From: Mesorhizobium sp. NFR06
GTDB lineage: Bacteria > Pseudomonadota > Alphaproteobacteria > Rhizobiales > Rhizobiaceae
Direction: 5' to 3'
DNA length: 64,000 nucleotides
NCBI RefSeq assembly: GCF_900115245.1
Contig: NZ_FOVT01000003.1
Span: 186,001-250,000, forward strand
In this document: piece after piece, positions 20,769 to 29,849 of the stretch
How positions within the stretch are numbered: position 1 is the stretch's first letter
Layout: each line of letters starts with the position of its first letter
The notes under the pieces: generated by a model
Databases searched by the model: none
Seen by the model: the letters and a program-made list of their open reading frames with translations, nothing else
Told to the model about the DNA's origin: nothing
Program-made: the position numbers and the translations under genes

Positions 20769-20817
20769 GACGCTGCGCTACCCGCTTGCGCCAACGCGAA
20801 CGGGGAATCACCTTGCC

Positions 20818-22065
20818 ATGTCGGATGTTTCGGGAGAACTCGTTTATCGCCGGGGCAAGGAAGTCGGAAAGGCCGTCTACCAGAACCGCGCATTGTCGAA
20901 GGACGGCATTTCCGAGCGGTTGTTCGCTTTCCTGTTTTCCGGCCTCGTCTATCCGCAGATCTGGGAAGACCCGGATGTCGACATGGAGGCCATGCAGCTC
21001 GGCGCGGGTCACCGGGTCGTCACAATCGCGTCGGGCGGCTGCAACATTCTGGCTTACCTGACGCGCTCGCCGGCGAGGATCGATGCCGTCGATCTCAATG
21101 CCGCGCACATCGCGCTGAACCGCATGAAGCTGGAGGCGGTGCGCCACCTGCCGTCTCAAGGCGACCTGTTCCGCTTCTTCGGCGCCGCCGACACCAGCCA
21201 CAATTCGGATGCCTATGATCGCTTCATTGCGCCGCATCTCGATCCGGTCAGCCGCCATTACTGGGAGCGCCGCAACTGGCGCGGCCGCCGCCGTATCTCG
21301 GTCTTCGACCGCAACTTCTACCAGACCGGCCTGCTCGGCCTGTTCATCGCCATGGGCCATCGCGCCGGCAAACTGTTCGGCGTCGATCCGGCCGGCATCA
21401 TGAAGGCTGAGAACCTCGGCGAGCAGCGGCGCTTCTTCAACGAGGAACTGGCACCGGTCTTCGACAAGAAGCTCCTGCGCTGGGCGACGTCGCGCAAGGC
21501 TTCGCTGTTCGGTCTCGGCATCCCGCCGGCGCAGTATGACTCGCTGATTACGTCGGGCGACGGCTCGATGGCGAGCGTGCTCAAGGCACGGCTGGAAAAG
21601 CTCGCCTGCGACTTTCCGCTGAAGAACAATTATTTCGCCTGGCAGGCCTTCGCCCGCCGCTACCCCGAACCCGGCGAGGCGGCGCTCCCCGCCTATCTGG
21701 AACAGCGCAATTATAAGACGATCCGCGACAACATCGATCGAGTCCACATCCACCACGCCAACTTGATCAAGTTCCTGGCCGCCAAGGATGCCGGCACCGT
21801 CGACCGCTTCGTCCTGCTCGACGCGCAGGACTGGATGACCGACGATCTGCTCAACGCGCTGTGGACCGAGATCACCCGCACGGCTTCGGTCGGCGCACGC
21901 GTCATCTTCCGCACCGCGGCCGAACCCAGCTTGTTGCCCGGCCGCGTTTCCAGCTCGCTGCTCGACCAGTGGACCTACGAGAGCGACGCCTCGCGCGAGT
22001 TCTCAGCCAAGGACCGCTCGGCCATCTACGGTGGCTTCCACCTTTATGTGAAGCGCGCCGCATGA
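20818..22065 (+). CDS. btaA: S-adenosylmethionine:diacylglycerol 3-amino-3-carboxypropyl transferase
   Basis: First enzyme of DGTS betaine-lipid synthesis; it moves the aminocarboxypropyl group of SAM to diacylglycerol, making diacylglyceryl homoserine at the membrane. From ATG 20818 it is 415 aa, the usual BtaA length. Recognisable stretches are LVYPQIWEDPDVD, the SAM-site region VTIASGGCNILAYL and DAVDLNAAHIALN, and DRFVLLDAQDWMTD near the C-terminus. An upstream in-frame ATG (20737) would overlap the Pho box and is rejected. It overlaps btaB by 4 bases. Confidence 0.95.
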   Translation: MSDVSGELVYRRGKEVGKAVYQNRALSKDGISERLFAFLFSGLVYPQIWEDPDVDMEAMQLGAGHRVVTIASGGCNILAYLTRSPARIDAVDLNAAHIALNRMKLEAVRHLPSQGDLFRFFGAADTSHNSDAYDRFIAPHLDPVSRHYWERRNWRGRRRISVFDRNFYQTGLLGLFIAMGHRAGKLFGVDPAGIMKAENLGEQRRFFNEELAPVFDKKLLRWATSRKASLFGLGIPPAQYDSLITSGDGSMASVLKARLEKLACDFPLKNNYFAWQAFARRYPEPGEAALPAYLEQRNYKTIRDNIDRVHIHHANLIKFLAAKDAGTVDRFVLLDAQDWMTDDLLNALWTEITRTASVGARVIFRTAAEPSLLPGRVSSSLLDQWTYESDASREFSAKDRSAIYGGFHLYVKRAA

Positions 22066-22727
22066 GCACGACGGAGCTGCAGGCCAGCCATGCCGAACTT
22101 ATGGACGGCGTCTATCGCTGGCAGCGCCACATCTATGACCTGACCCGCAAATATTACCTGCTTGGCCGCGACCGGCTGATCGACGAGCTGGACGTGCCGC
22201 AAAACGGCAGCGTGTTGGAGCTCGGCTGCGGCACCGGCCGCAACATCGCGCTTGCCGCCCGGCGCTATCGAAATGCCCGCTTTTTCGGCCTCGACATCTC
22301 TGCCGAAATGCTGGAAACGGCGAATGCCGCAATGGCCCGCGAAGGTCTGGCGGCCCGGGTCGGCCTGGCGCGCGGCGACGCTACCGATTTCGATGCCAAG
22401 GCGCTTTTCGGTGTCGAGCGCTTCGACCGGGTTTTCGTGTCCTACTCGCTGTCGATGATCCCCGGCTGGGAGAAAACGGTTGCGGCCGCCCTTGCCGCGC
22501 TTGCGCCCGGCGGCTCGCTGCACGTGGTCGACTTCGGTCAGCAGGAAGGATTGCCGCGCTGGTTCAGGGCGCTGCTGCGCGGCTGGCTGCGGAAGTTTCA
22601 TGTCATGCCGCGTGATTCACTACGCGACGTGCTTGAATCGGAATCCAAGCGGACCGGCGCAACCTTCCGTTTCAGAACACTTTATCGCGGCTATGCCTGG
22701 CTGGCGGTGGTCGGCGCGCCAAAATAG
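22062..22727 (+). CDS. btaB: diacylglyceryl homoserine N-methyltransferase
   Basis: Second enzyme of DGTS synthesis, adding three methyl groups from SAM to the homoserine lipid. It is 221 aa from the ATGA overlap with btaA. Class I methyltransferase motifs: LELGCGTGRNIA (motif I, about 45-56), FFGLDISAEML (about 68-78), and LAPGGSLHVVDFG (about 147-159). YRWQRHIYDLTRKYYLLGRD is typical of BtaB N-termini. The btaA-btaB coupling and the Pho box place it in the phosphate-starvation lipid-remodelling response. Confidence 0.95.
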   Translation: MSTTELQASHAELMDGVYRWQRHIYDLTRKYYLLGRDRLIDELDVPQNGSVLELGCGTGRNIALAARRYRNARFFGLDISAEMLETANAAMAREGLAARVGLARGDATDFDAKALFGVERFDRVFVSYSLSMIPGWEKTVAAALAALAPGGSLHVVDFGQQEGLPRWFRALLRGWLRKFHVMPRDSLRDVLESESKRTGATFRFRTLYRGYAWLAVVGAPK

Positions 22728-22732
22728 CAGCG

Positions 22733-24121
22733 CTACTGATGTAGCGCCTTGACCAACGCAGTCACCATCGTCTGCGGCCGGTAGTTGAGCTTGGTCGGTG
22801 TCAGCCCAAGCCTCACCACGACCAGTTGTTCCGAGGGAATGATCGCCACCGTCTGGCCGTCATGGCCTTCCATCCAATAGGTGTCCTTCGGCAAGCCGGC
22901 GGCAGTGCCCGCGCCGGGATTTTCCTCGTCGCCCGGGCCTTCGATCCAGACCTGGCCCTTGCCGTAGACCTTCGAAGCGGGCGCCGGCTCGCGCATCCAG
23001 TCGACGAAGCCGGCGGGCAGGATCTGCGCGCCGTTCCAGACACCGCCCTGCAGCAGGAACTGGCCGAAGCGCGCCCAGTCATGGGCCGTGGCGTAGAGAT
23101 AGGACGAGCCGACGAACGTGCCCTGCTCGTCGGTCTCGAGAACGGCGCTGTCCATGCCGAGCGGCTCGAACAGCGCCGTGCGCGGCCATGCCAGCGCCTT
23201 TGCCTTGTCGCCGATCGCGTCCTGCCACAGTCGCGACAGCATCACCGCCGTGCCGCTCGAATAGGAAAACACCTTGCCGACCTCGCCGGTCAGCGGCTTG
23301 GCCTCGGCGAAGCCCGCCATGTCCGGCTCGAGATAGAGCATGCGCGTCACGTCGGCGACGTCGCCATAGTCCTCGTTGAACGCCAGCCCGCTCGACATCG
23401 CCATCATGTCGGCAAGGCTGATGGCGGCGCGGCCGTCTACCTTCCACGGTGCGAACAGGCCCTTGCTGTCGACCGCCATCTTGCCGTCCCTGACCAGCGT
23501 GCCGACGATCGCGGCATTCACCGTCTTGGTCATCGACCAGCCAAGCAGCGGCGTCTTGGCCGAGAACCCCTCGCCATAGCGCTCCGCGACGACGCGGCCG
23601 TTCTTTACCACCACGACGGCGCGCATGCCGACGCCGGCCATCGCAACGTTGCCAATGATCTTCGACACTTCCGGATTTTGCGAAGCATCCACCCGCTCAC
23701 CTTCGGGCCAGAGCGCATCGGGCGGCGCGGCTGCCGTCGATGGCGCCGGTCGCAGCGATATCTGACGCACCTTGCCGGTATCGCCATCCGGAACCGACGC
23801 GCAGCCGACGCCGTCGCGCTCGACCGCGACGCTCTTGCCGAGAACCCAGAGCAGGCCCGCCGAAACCAGCCCCCTCTCCTTGTCGACCGAGACCTTCATC
23901 AGGCGCAGCAGCGGATGGCCCGGCGCCTGCACGTCGACCGCCAGAACTTCCTTCGGGTCTCGGCCGGCGATGAACACGTTCGAGCAGACGATCTTGGCCG
24001 AATAGCCGGAGCCGACGCGGATCAGTTCGGGCGGCGCCAGGTAAAGCCAGGCGAAGAGCGCCACCACCGCCAGCACAATGAGGGCCAGCAGCGATTTGAT
24101 GAATTTCACGACAGCCCGCAT
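22733..24121 (-). CDS. membrane-anchored serine hydrolase, class C beta-lactamase fold
   Basis: 462 aa. An N-terminal membrane segment (about 9-28) probably anchors the protein with its catalytic part outside. The nucleophile is Ser196 in the S-x-x-K tetrad SMTK (196-199). SYSSGTAVML supplies the second-motif Tyr/Ser region. The overall pattern matches the beta-lactamase-related family (EstB/NylB-like esterases, DD-peptidase-like proteins). Substrate cannot be deduced; esterase or amidase activity on small molecules is as likely as cell-wall action. The stop lies only 5 bases past the btaB stop, a tail-to-tail arrangement. Confidence 0.85.
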   Translation of the reverse strand: MRAVVKFIKSLLALIVLAVVALFAWLYLAPPELIRVGSGYSAKIVCSNVFIAGRDPKEVLAVDVQAPGHPLLRLMKVSVDKERGLVSAGLLWVLGKSVAVERDGVGCASVPDGDTGKVRQISLRPAPSTAAAPPDALWPEGERVDASQNPEVSKIIGNVAMAGVGMRAVVVVKNGRVVAERYGEGFSAKTPLLGWSMTKTVNAAIVGTLVRDGKMAVDSKGLFAPWKVDGRAAISLADMMAMSSGLAFNEDYGDVADVTRMLYLEPDMAGFAEAKPLTGEVGKVFSYSSGTAVMLSRLWQDAIGDKAKALAWPRTALFEPLGMDSAVLETDEQGTFVGSSYLYATAHDWARFGQFLLQGGVWNGAQILPAGFVDWMREPAPASKVYGKGQVWIEGPGDEENPGAGTAAGLPKDTYWMEGHDGQTVAIIPSEQLVVVRLGLTPTKLNYRPQTMVTALVKALHQ

Positions 24122-24247
24122 CTTTTCGCGCCCTTGGATTTCCGGCCCGCTTTATGTCATCGATTTGCCGCCATTGCTTCCGCAAAATCATGACCGATGT
24201 CGAGCGCCGTCAATGGATTATCAACCATGTTCGGCGATCACGGAGGG

Positions 24248-24293
24248 ATGTCGCCCAAAAGTGCCAAGCTGCTTTGGGACAACGACATGCATG
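24248..24293. repeat. dispersed inverted repeat, family A copy 3
   Basis: Best-formed copy: ATGTCGCCCAAAA on the left and TTTGGGACAACGACAT on the right give nested ATGTCG/CGACAT and CCCAAA/TTTGGG arms. It lies in the 278-base gap between the divergent serine hydrolase and GH25 genes. Nothing else is recognisable in that gap. Confidence 0.8.
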
Positions 24294-24399
24294 AAGAACG
24301 GGCGGTCCTGTGGGGCGATCGTCCGGAGGGGGCACGCGCAAGCGACCACCATCAGTGAGGACCCATCAGCGGCCGGCTGATCCCGGCTCGGGGAATGCC

Positions 24400-25191
24400 A
24401 TGCGCCGTCTTGCGGCCATCCTGATGCTGACGCTGTTGGGCGCCTGCTCGACGGTCGATGACCTTTCGCCGTTGTCGCCGTCATCGCAGACGGCCGTGGT
24501 GCGCGCGCCGAAGTTCGAGGACTCCAAGCCGCACGAGTGGGACAGCGGCACGCCGTGGAATTATGCCATCCACGGCACAGACGTCTCCAAATACCAGACC
24601 TCGGTCGACTGGCCGACAGCCCGGGCCAGCGGCATCTCCTTCGCCTTCATCAAGGCGACGGAAGGCGGCGACCGCTTCGACGACTATTTCAACGAGCACT
24701 GGGCCCGCTCCAGGGCCGCCGGTGTCCCGCGCGCCGCCTATCACTTCTTCTATTTCTGTACGCCGGCGGAAACCCAGGCGCGCTGGTTCATCGCCAATGT
24801 CCCCAACGACCCGTCGGCGATGCCGCCGGTGCTCGACATGGAATGGAACCCGAACTCGCCGACCTGCAGGCTGCGCCCCGACCCGGCGACGGTGCGCAGC
24901 GAGATGACGACCTTCCTTCAAATCGTCGAGCGCCACTACGGCAAGAAGCCGATCATCTACACTTCGCTCGACTTCTTCGACGACAACCAGTTGGCGACGT
25001 TCCGCGGCTATCCCTATTGGCTGCGGTCGGTCGCCGGCCATCCGCGCGAGAAATACGGCAGCCACCCCTTCACCTTCTGGCAGTACACCGGAACCGGCAT
25101 CGTGCCAGGCATGACCGGCAAGTCGGACATCAATGTTTTCAACGGCTCGGAAGCCGCCTGGAAGAAGTGGCTGCGGCAGAACACCCGTTGA
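24400..25191 (+). CDS. GH25 lysozyme-like lipoprotein
   Basis: 1,4-beta-N-acetylmuramidase of glycoside hydrolase family 25, probably lipid-anchored in the envelope. From ATG 24400 it is 263 aa. MRRLAAILMLTLLGACS has lipobox LLGAC with Cys16. The GH25 barrel starts at IHGTDVSKYQ (Asp61). The catalytic D-x-E pair is Asp146/Glu148 in PVLDMEWN, and PIIYTSLDFF and FTFWQYTGTG are later family motifs. It turns over the host's own wall; GH25 enzymes are also found in phages, but no phage genes are nearby. Confidence 0.93.
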   Translation: MRRLAAILMLTLLGACSTVDDLSPLSPSSQTAVVRAPKFEDSKPHEWDSGTPWNYAIHGTDVSKYQTSVDWPTARASGISFAFIKATEGGDRFDDYFNEHWARSRAAGVPRAAYHFFYFCTPAETQARWFIANVPNDPSAMPPVLDMEWNPNSPTCRLRPDPATVRSEMTTFLQIVERHYGKKPIIYTSLDFFDDNQLATFRGYPYWLRSVAGHPREKYGSHPFTFWQYTGTGIVPGMTGKSDINVFNGSEAAWKKWLRQNTR

Positions 25192-25372
25192 CATCGGCCG
25201 CCCGGCCTGCTTTTCGACACGGCGGGCGGCGAACATGCAACCGCTGGTAATCTGGAGCGGCGCGCTCGCGCGAGTGCCTAACGCGGCTCCTGAATTTTGA
25301 AATCCTCGCATGCGCCTGTCCTATCCTGTCCGGGTTATGATGGGCTCATGTGCCGGTCTCGAAAGGAAAGCG

Positions 25373-26551
25373 ATGCGATTGCGCGTTGAAATCCTGGCGG
25401 CGCTGTTCGTCGGCGCGTGCGCACTGCCCGCCGCGGCACAGGAATGCGGTGGGGATTTCGAGGCCTGGAAACAGGGCGTGGCGGCCGAAGCCAAGGCGGC
25501 AGGCGTCGGCGCTGTCGGCCTCGACGCGCTCGAAGACGCCACCATTGACCAGCGAGCGTTGGCGCGCGACCGCGCCCAGGGCGTCTTCACCCAGACTTTC
25601 ACCGAATTCGCCAACCGCATGATTTCGGGCTACCGCCTGAAGCAGGGCGCGGCCAATCTGAAGAAATATGCCGACGTCTTCGACCGCGCCGACAAGCAGT
25701 TCGGTGTCCAGCCGGCGATCATCGCCGCTTTCTGGGGCCTGGAGACGGATTTCGGTGCCGTGCAGGGCGACTTCCATACATTGAACGCGCTGGTCACGCT
25801 TTCGCATGATTGCCGCCGTCCCCAGCTCTTCCGGCCGCAACTGGTGCCGCTGCTCACCCTGATCGACCGCGGCGTGCTGCCGACCGACGTCAAAGGCGCC
25901 TGGGCCGGCGAGATCGGCCAGACGCAGATCCTGCCGACCGACTACCTGGCGCGAGGCGTCGACGGCGACGGCGACGGCAAGGTCGACCTCAGGAACAGCG
26001 TGCCGGACGTGATCATGACGACGGCCGACAAGATCGCGTCGCGCGGCTGGAAGCGCGACCAGCCCTGGGTCGAGGAGGTGCGCGTCCCCGATGACATGCC
26101 CTGGGACCAGACCGGCCGCACCAACAAGCTGCCGCTGGCGCAGTGGGCTCAATGGGGCGTGACCTATCCGAACGGCACGCCCTTGATCGACAATGGCCTG
26201 AAGGCTGGCCTGGCGCTGCCGATGGGCCGCAAAGGCCCCGCCTTCCTGACCTATGACAATTTCGATGTCTATCTGGAATGGAACCAGTCCTTCACTTATG
26301 CGCTGACCGCGGCGGTGCTCGCGACGCGCCTGGCCGGCGCGCCGCAATTCGACCCGCGCACGCCCGAGCCCGGCCTCGACGGTGACCAGATGAAGGCGCT
26401 GCAGACCAAGCTCGAAGCCAAGGGCTACGACGTCGGCACCGTCGACGGCATCCTGGGCACCAACACGCGCGAAGCGGTCCGCAAGGAGCAGATGCGGCTT
26501 GGATTGCCGGTGGATGGCTGGCCGACAGCGGAGTTGCTGGCGAAGCTCTGA
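25373..26551 (+). CDS. MltB-type lytic murein transglycosylase with peptidoglycan-binding domain
   Basis: Periplasmic exolytic transglycosylase of the SLT_2/MltB family, 392 aa from ATG 25373 (RBS AAAGGAAAG). The signal peptide is about residues 1-22, ending PAAAQ. Catalytic Glu124 is in FWGLETDFGAV; GEIGQTQILPTDYL and the DGDGDGKVDLRNSVPD region match MltB. A PG_binding_1 domain lies at about 340-392 (LDGDQMKALQTKLEAKGYD). No lipobox is present, unlike E. coli MltB, so it is probably soluble. It follows the GH25 gene on the same strand by about 180 bases. Confidence 0.93.
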   Translation: MRLRVEILAALFVGACALPAAAQECGGDFEAWKQGVAAEAKAAGVGAVGLDALEDATIDQRALARDRAQGVFTQTFTEFANRMISGYRLKQGAANLKKYADVFDRADKQFGVQPAIIAAFWGLETDFGAVQGDFHTLNALVTLSHDCRRPQLFRPQLVPLLTLIDRGVLPTDVKGAWAGEIGQTQILPTDYLARGVDGDGDGKVDLRNSVPDVIMTTADKIASRGWKRDQPWVEEVRVPDDMPWDQTGRTNKLPLAQWAQWGVTYPNGTPLIDNGLKAGLALPMGRKGPAFLTYDNFDVYLEWNQSFTYALTAAVLATRLAGAPQFDPRTPEPGLDGDQMKALQTKLEAKGYDVGTVDGILGTNTREAVRKEQMRLGLPVDGWPTAELLAKL

Positions 26552-26571
26552 AGCGTAAGCGCTAACCGCGC

Positions 26572-26677
26572 CTAGAGCATTTCACCGTTCCACGGAAACG
26601 GCGAAACGCTCTATCTCTTTGTTTTGACGCAATTCCTGACGGAAAACCGTGTCACACTTTTCCTGGAATTGCTCTAG
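26572..26677. repeat. dispersed palindromic repeat, family B copy 1
   Basis: About 106 bp bounded by CTAGAGCATTTC and GGAATTGCTCTAG, with inner sub-palindromes around GTTCCACGGAAACGGCGAA. A related copy is at 35172-35259. It has no open reading frame of its own. It overlaps the 3' end of the LysR gene and supplies that gene's stop codon. Confidence 0.85.
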
Positions 26678-27560
26678 ACCGCACGAAGTCGATGAACGCA
26701 CGCAGCGCCGGCGGCACCAGCCTCCGGCTCGGATGGTATAGATAAAAACCCGGGAAGCCAGGCGACCAGGCTTCGAGAAACCGGACCAACCTGCCCCTCT
26801 CGATCCATGGCTGCACCTGGTAGTCGATCATGTAGGCTACGCCAGCCCCATCCAGCGCCGCCTTCAGCATCAGTTCCGTATCGTTGACGGTGAGGTTGCC
26901 CTTGACGGCGATTTCCAGGGAGCGCTTGCCGCGAGAGAACTCCCACCGGTAGATGTCGCCGCCGCCCGGCCACTGGAAATTGATGCAGCGGTGCTGATGC
27001 AGGTCCTGCGGGTGGCGCGGAATTGCGCGACCTTGGAGATAGGCCGGAGCCGCCACCGCCGCCATTTGAAGGTCATCGCCGAGTTTGACCGCCACCATGT
27101 CTTTCTCCAGCCGCTCGCCAAGGCGGATACCGGCATCGAACCGCCCCTCGACAATGTCGGTCAGCGGGTCATCGATGATGACCGTCAGCGCAATGTCGGG
27201 ATAGGCGCGTTGGAAATCGCCGAGGATCGGCGCGATGAACCGCATTGCGGCAACACGGGGTACGTTGATGCGCAAAGAGCCGGCGGGCCGGTCACGCCCG
27301 GCCTGGGCTTCCGCCAAGGCGTCCTCCAGTTCATCGAACACAAGCGCAAGGCGTACAAACAGCGTTTCGCCGGCCGTGGTCGGCGAAACGCTGCGTGTCG
27401 TGCGGTTGAGCAAGCGAACCCCGACACGAGCCTCCAACTGCCGGATCGTCTGGCTGAGCGCCGGTGGCGACACCCGCAGCCGCGCGGCCGCGCGCACGAA
27501 GCTGCCCTCCTCCACGATTGCCGCAAACGCCTTGAGCTCGGCGAAGTCAGAGCCGCGCAT
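26652..27560 (-). CDS. LysR-family transcriptional regulator
   Basis: 302 aa from ATG 27560 (MRGSDFAELKAF). The N-terminal winged helix-turn-helix (about 5-65) contains ARLRVSPPALSQTIRQLEARVGVRLLNRTTRSV; the effector domain covers about 90-295. The closest look is the subgroup that controls neighbouring SDR or quinone-reductase genes. It is divergent from the SDR at 27691, with a palindrome at 27590-27606 between them. The last eight residues (SRAIPGKV) and the stop codon are encoded by a dispersed repeat, so the original C-terminus was probably different. Confidence 0.92.
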   Translation of the reverse strand: MRGSDFAELKAFAAIVEEGSFVRAAARLRVSPPALSQTIRQLEARVGVRLLNRTTRSVSPTTAGETLFVRLALVFDELEDALAEAQAGRDRPAGSLRINVPRVAAMRFIAPILGDFQRAYPDIALTVIIDDPLTDIVEGRFDAGIRLGERLEKDMVAVKLGDDLQMAAVAAPAYLQGRAIPRHPQDLHQHRCINFQWPGGGDIYRWEFSRGKRSLEIAVKGNLTVNDTELMLKAALDGAGVAYMIDYQVQPWIERGRLVRFLEAWSPGFPGFYLYHPSRRLVPPALRAFIDFVRSRAIPGKV

Positions 27561-27589
27561 TATGTATTCCCGAATTAACAACTCACTCA

Positions 27590-27606
27590 GATAATAGAGC
27601 ATTATC
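27590..27606. promoter_or_regulatory. candidate LysR-type operator between LysR and SDR genes
   Basis: Perfect inverted repeat GATAAT-AGAGC-ATTATC, 6-5-6, containing the T-N11-A pattern expected of LysR-type sites. It sits 30 bases from the LysR start and 85 bases from the SDR start. Confidence 0.6.
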
Positions 27607-27690
27607 CGACCAATTGCATGTCGCTATTTCTTGCATCGTCGGCCGCCGGGACCAGACCGGCAGGCCTGAAAGGTGAAGGAAAATCGAATC

Positions 27691-28422
27691 ATGTCTCAGT
27701 CGCTGCAAGGCAAAACCGCGATCGTTACAGGCAGCTCGCGCGGCATTGGCCGCGCCATTGCCGAGAGGCTTGCCGCCAATGGCGCAGCCGTGGTCGTCAA
27801 CTATCTTGGCAACAGGAATGCCGCAGACGAAGTCGTGTCGGCGATCACCAGCAAGGGCGGCAAGGCGGTAGCCATTCAAGCCGACGTTTCGGTTCTTGCC
27901 GATATCCGCCGCCTCTTCGACGAGGCAGGGAGCCAGCTCGGCGCCATCGATATCGTCGTTGCCAATGTCGGCATCGCCGTCATCAAGCCGTTCATCGAGG
28001 CTACCGAAGCCGACTTCGATCTGGTTTTTGGCACCAACGCCAGAGGAACCTTTTTCACGCTTCAGGAAGCGGCCAAACGTGTCCGCGACGGCGGCCGCAT
28101 CATCGCGGTCTCGACGGGCGGCACCAAAATGTTCTTCACGCAGACGGCGCTCTATCTCGGCAGCAAGGGCGCCGTCGAGCAGTTCGTGCGGGTGCTCTCG
28201 CGCGAGCTCGGACCGCGCGGCGTCACCGTGAATGCGCTGTCGCCGGGCTTCACCGACACCGATCTGTTGCCGCAGCGGGATCGTGCCGTGGCGGCAGGCA
28301 TGTCGCCCTTCGGCCGGATTGGCGCTCCGCGCGACGTTGCCGATGTCGCCGTCTTCCTGGCCAGCGATGAAGCCCGCTGGCTGACGGGCGAAAACATTCA
28401 GGCGGGTGGCGGGGTCGCCTAA
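27691..28422 (+). CDS. short-chain dehydrogenase/reductase (SDR)
   Basis: Classical NAD(P)-dependent SDR, 243 aa from ATG 27691 (RBS GAAGGAAAA). The cofactor loop is TGSSRGIG near residues 13-20. Catalytic Ser is in AVSTGG and Tyr/Lys in ALYLGSKGAVEQF (YxxxK). The C-terminus ends LTGENIQAGGGVA, the usual SDR finish. Substrate is unknown. It is divergent from a LysR regulator that probably controls it, and overlaps the decarboxylase gene on the other strand by 4 bases at its stop. Confidence 0.92.
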   Translation: MSQSLQGKTAIVTGSSRGIGRAIAERLAANGAAVVVNYLGNRNAADEVVSAITSKGGKAVAIQADVSVLADIRRLFDEAGSQLGAIDIVVANVGIAVIKPFIEATEADFDLVFGTNARGTFFTLQEAAKRVRDGGRIIAVSTGGTKMFFTQTALYLGSKGAVEQFVRVLSRELGPRGVTVNALSPGFTDTDLLPQRDRAVAAGMSPFGRIGAPRDVADVAVFLASDEARWLTGENIQAGGGVA

Positions 28423-29639
28423 TCCGCCATCGTCTCCAGGCTCGCAAACCCCTGCGGCGCATCGCCCTCGTCGAAGGGCGTCGTCACCTCGACGAATGTA
28501 TCGGGGAAGAAGCCGTTGAAGCGCGTCCTCAGCGACAGCGAGTAAGCGCCGATATGGCCGATCTCGATCCAGTCGCCAGTGTCGACCGTTTCCGGCAGCC
28601 AGAACGGCCGGGACAGGATATCGACGGAATCGCAGGTCGCGCCGCAGACCTTGAACGGCACGATGGCGCTTTCGTCGCCATTGCGCGCGCGGATCGCGGG
28701 ATCGGGGATGAAGCGCGCCGGCAGGGTGATCTTGCCGGTCCATGAATCCGACAGCGACGCCCAGATGCCGTCATTGATGTAGAGCCGCTTGCCCTTGCGC
28801 AGCAGCACCCGCACGATCAGCGACAGGCAGCGCGCCACGATGACGCGACCGGGTTCGGCGACCAGCGGCATCTGGTCGAACTGGTATTCCGTGAGGTCGC
28901 CCGCCAGCCGCGACATGAGTTGGCCGAGCGATGGCATCTCAATGTGCCTGCGATTGGGGTCATGCCCGTATTCGGCCGGAAAGCCGCCGCCCACGTCGAG
29001 CCCGGCAATGTCGAATGTCAGCCGGTTTCGCACCCAGTCGGCCGACGCCAGCGCCCGCTCATAGGTGTCGGGATCCTCGATCTGGCTGCCGACATGGAAG
29101 CAGAGCCCCACCTTGTAGCCGGTGCGGTTGAGCCGCTCGGCAAGCTCGACCGCGTTGGCCGGCCCGGCGCCGAATTTCTTCGACAATTCGTAAGCCGCGT
29201 GGCCCTTTGTCTGGATGCGCACGAAGACGGTGATGGCGCCCGGGTCGATATCGAGGGCACGCACGACGCGCGTCAGCTTGGTGATCTCGTCCTCATGATC
29301 GATCGAGATCACCCGGATGCCGTATTTCTCCAGCGCCAGCTTGATATCGGACTGCGCCTTGACCGGATGCATGTAGAGCATCTCGGCATCCGCCGAGACC
29401 GTGCGCACGGCGGCGAACTCGCCAGGCGAAGCGACGTCGAATGTGCTGACGCCGGCCTCGACCAGCGTCCTCAAGACGATCTGCTCGCCGTTGGTTTTCA
29501 CCGCATAGGCGGTCTTGCCGGGAAACATGTCCATGAACTGCAATGCATCCGCTTTGAGCACCTGAGGGCGAAAGCAGTAGACCGGGTCGTCCGGGCGAAG
29601 CGCCAGTGCCGCCTCGCGGGCATTTTCGAATCGCTGCAT
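28419..29639 (-). CDS. group IV PLP-dependent decarboxylase (ornithine/lysine decarboxylase-like)
   Basis: Alanine-racemase-fold decarboxylase of 406 aa, probably ornithine or lysine decarboxylase feeding polyamine synthesis. The start ATG 29639 has GAGGA upstream. PLP Lys48 is in YAVKTN; CFHVGSQ (about 181-187) and GGGFPAEY follow; the C-terminal substrate motif is CGATCDSVDIL, where Cys-Asp corresponds to the active-site pair of ornithine decarboxylase. The protein resembles the short bacterial ODC/LDC forms rather than DAP decarboxylase, whose substrate motif differs. No polyamine partner gene is adjacent. Confidence 0.85.
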   Translation of the reverse strand: MQRFENAREAALALRPDDPVYCFRPQVLKADALQFMDMFPGKTAYAVKTNGEQIVLRTLVEAGVSTFDVASPGEFAAVRTVSADAEMLYMHPVKAQSDIKLALEKYGIRVISIDHEDEITKLTRVVRALDIDPGAITVFVRIQTKGHAAYELSKKFGAGPANAVELAERLNRTGYKVGLCFHVGSQIEDPDTYERALASADWVRNRLTFDIAGLDVGGGFPAEYGHDPNRRHIEMPSLGQLMSRLAGDLTEYQFDQMPLVAEPGRVIVARCLSLIVRVLLRKGKRLYINDGIWASLSDSWTGKITLPARFIPDPAIRARNGDESAIVPFKVCGATCDSVDILSRPFWLPETVDTGDWIEIGHIGAYSLSLRTRFNGFFPDTFVEVTTPFDEGDAPQGFASLETMAD

Positions 29640-29849
29640 GGACGAATCCTCGATCAGGTGCGCACAATTAATCCTAGCTAACCGCCAAAGAAAACAGTTC
29701 TGTGTCTGGCTATCCCGCTCGGCCGGCCGCACTTTTTGCCAACGCTAGGCCACTGGTCAGGTTTCGGGTGGCCCTTGCCGCTGAATCCGATATCGGTTGG
29801 TTTAAGTTGAGAGCCGAGGTTGCGATCGGCCCTTGGGAGGGAACAAGAC

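Noticed and set aside
20737..20817. Upstream start for btaA
   Set aside because: It would place the Pho box inside the coding region and add 27 residues without family similarity.
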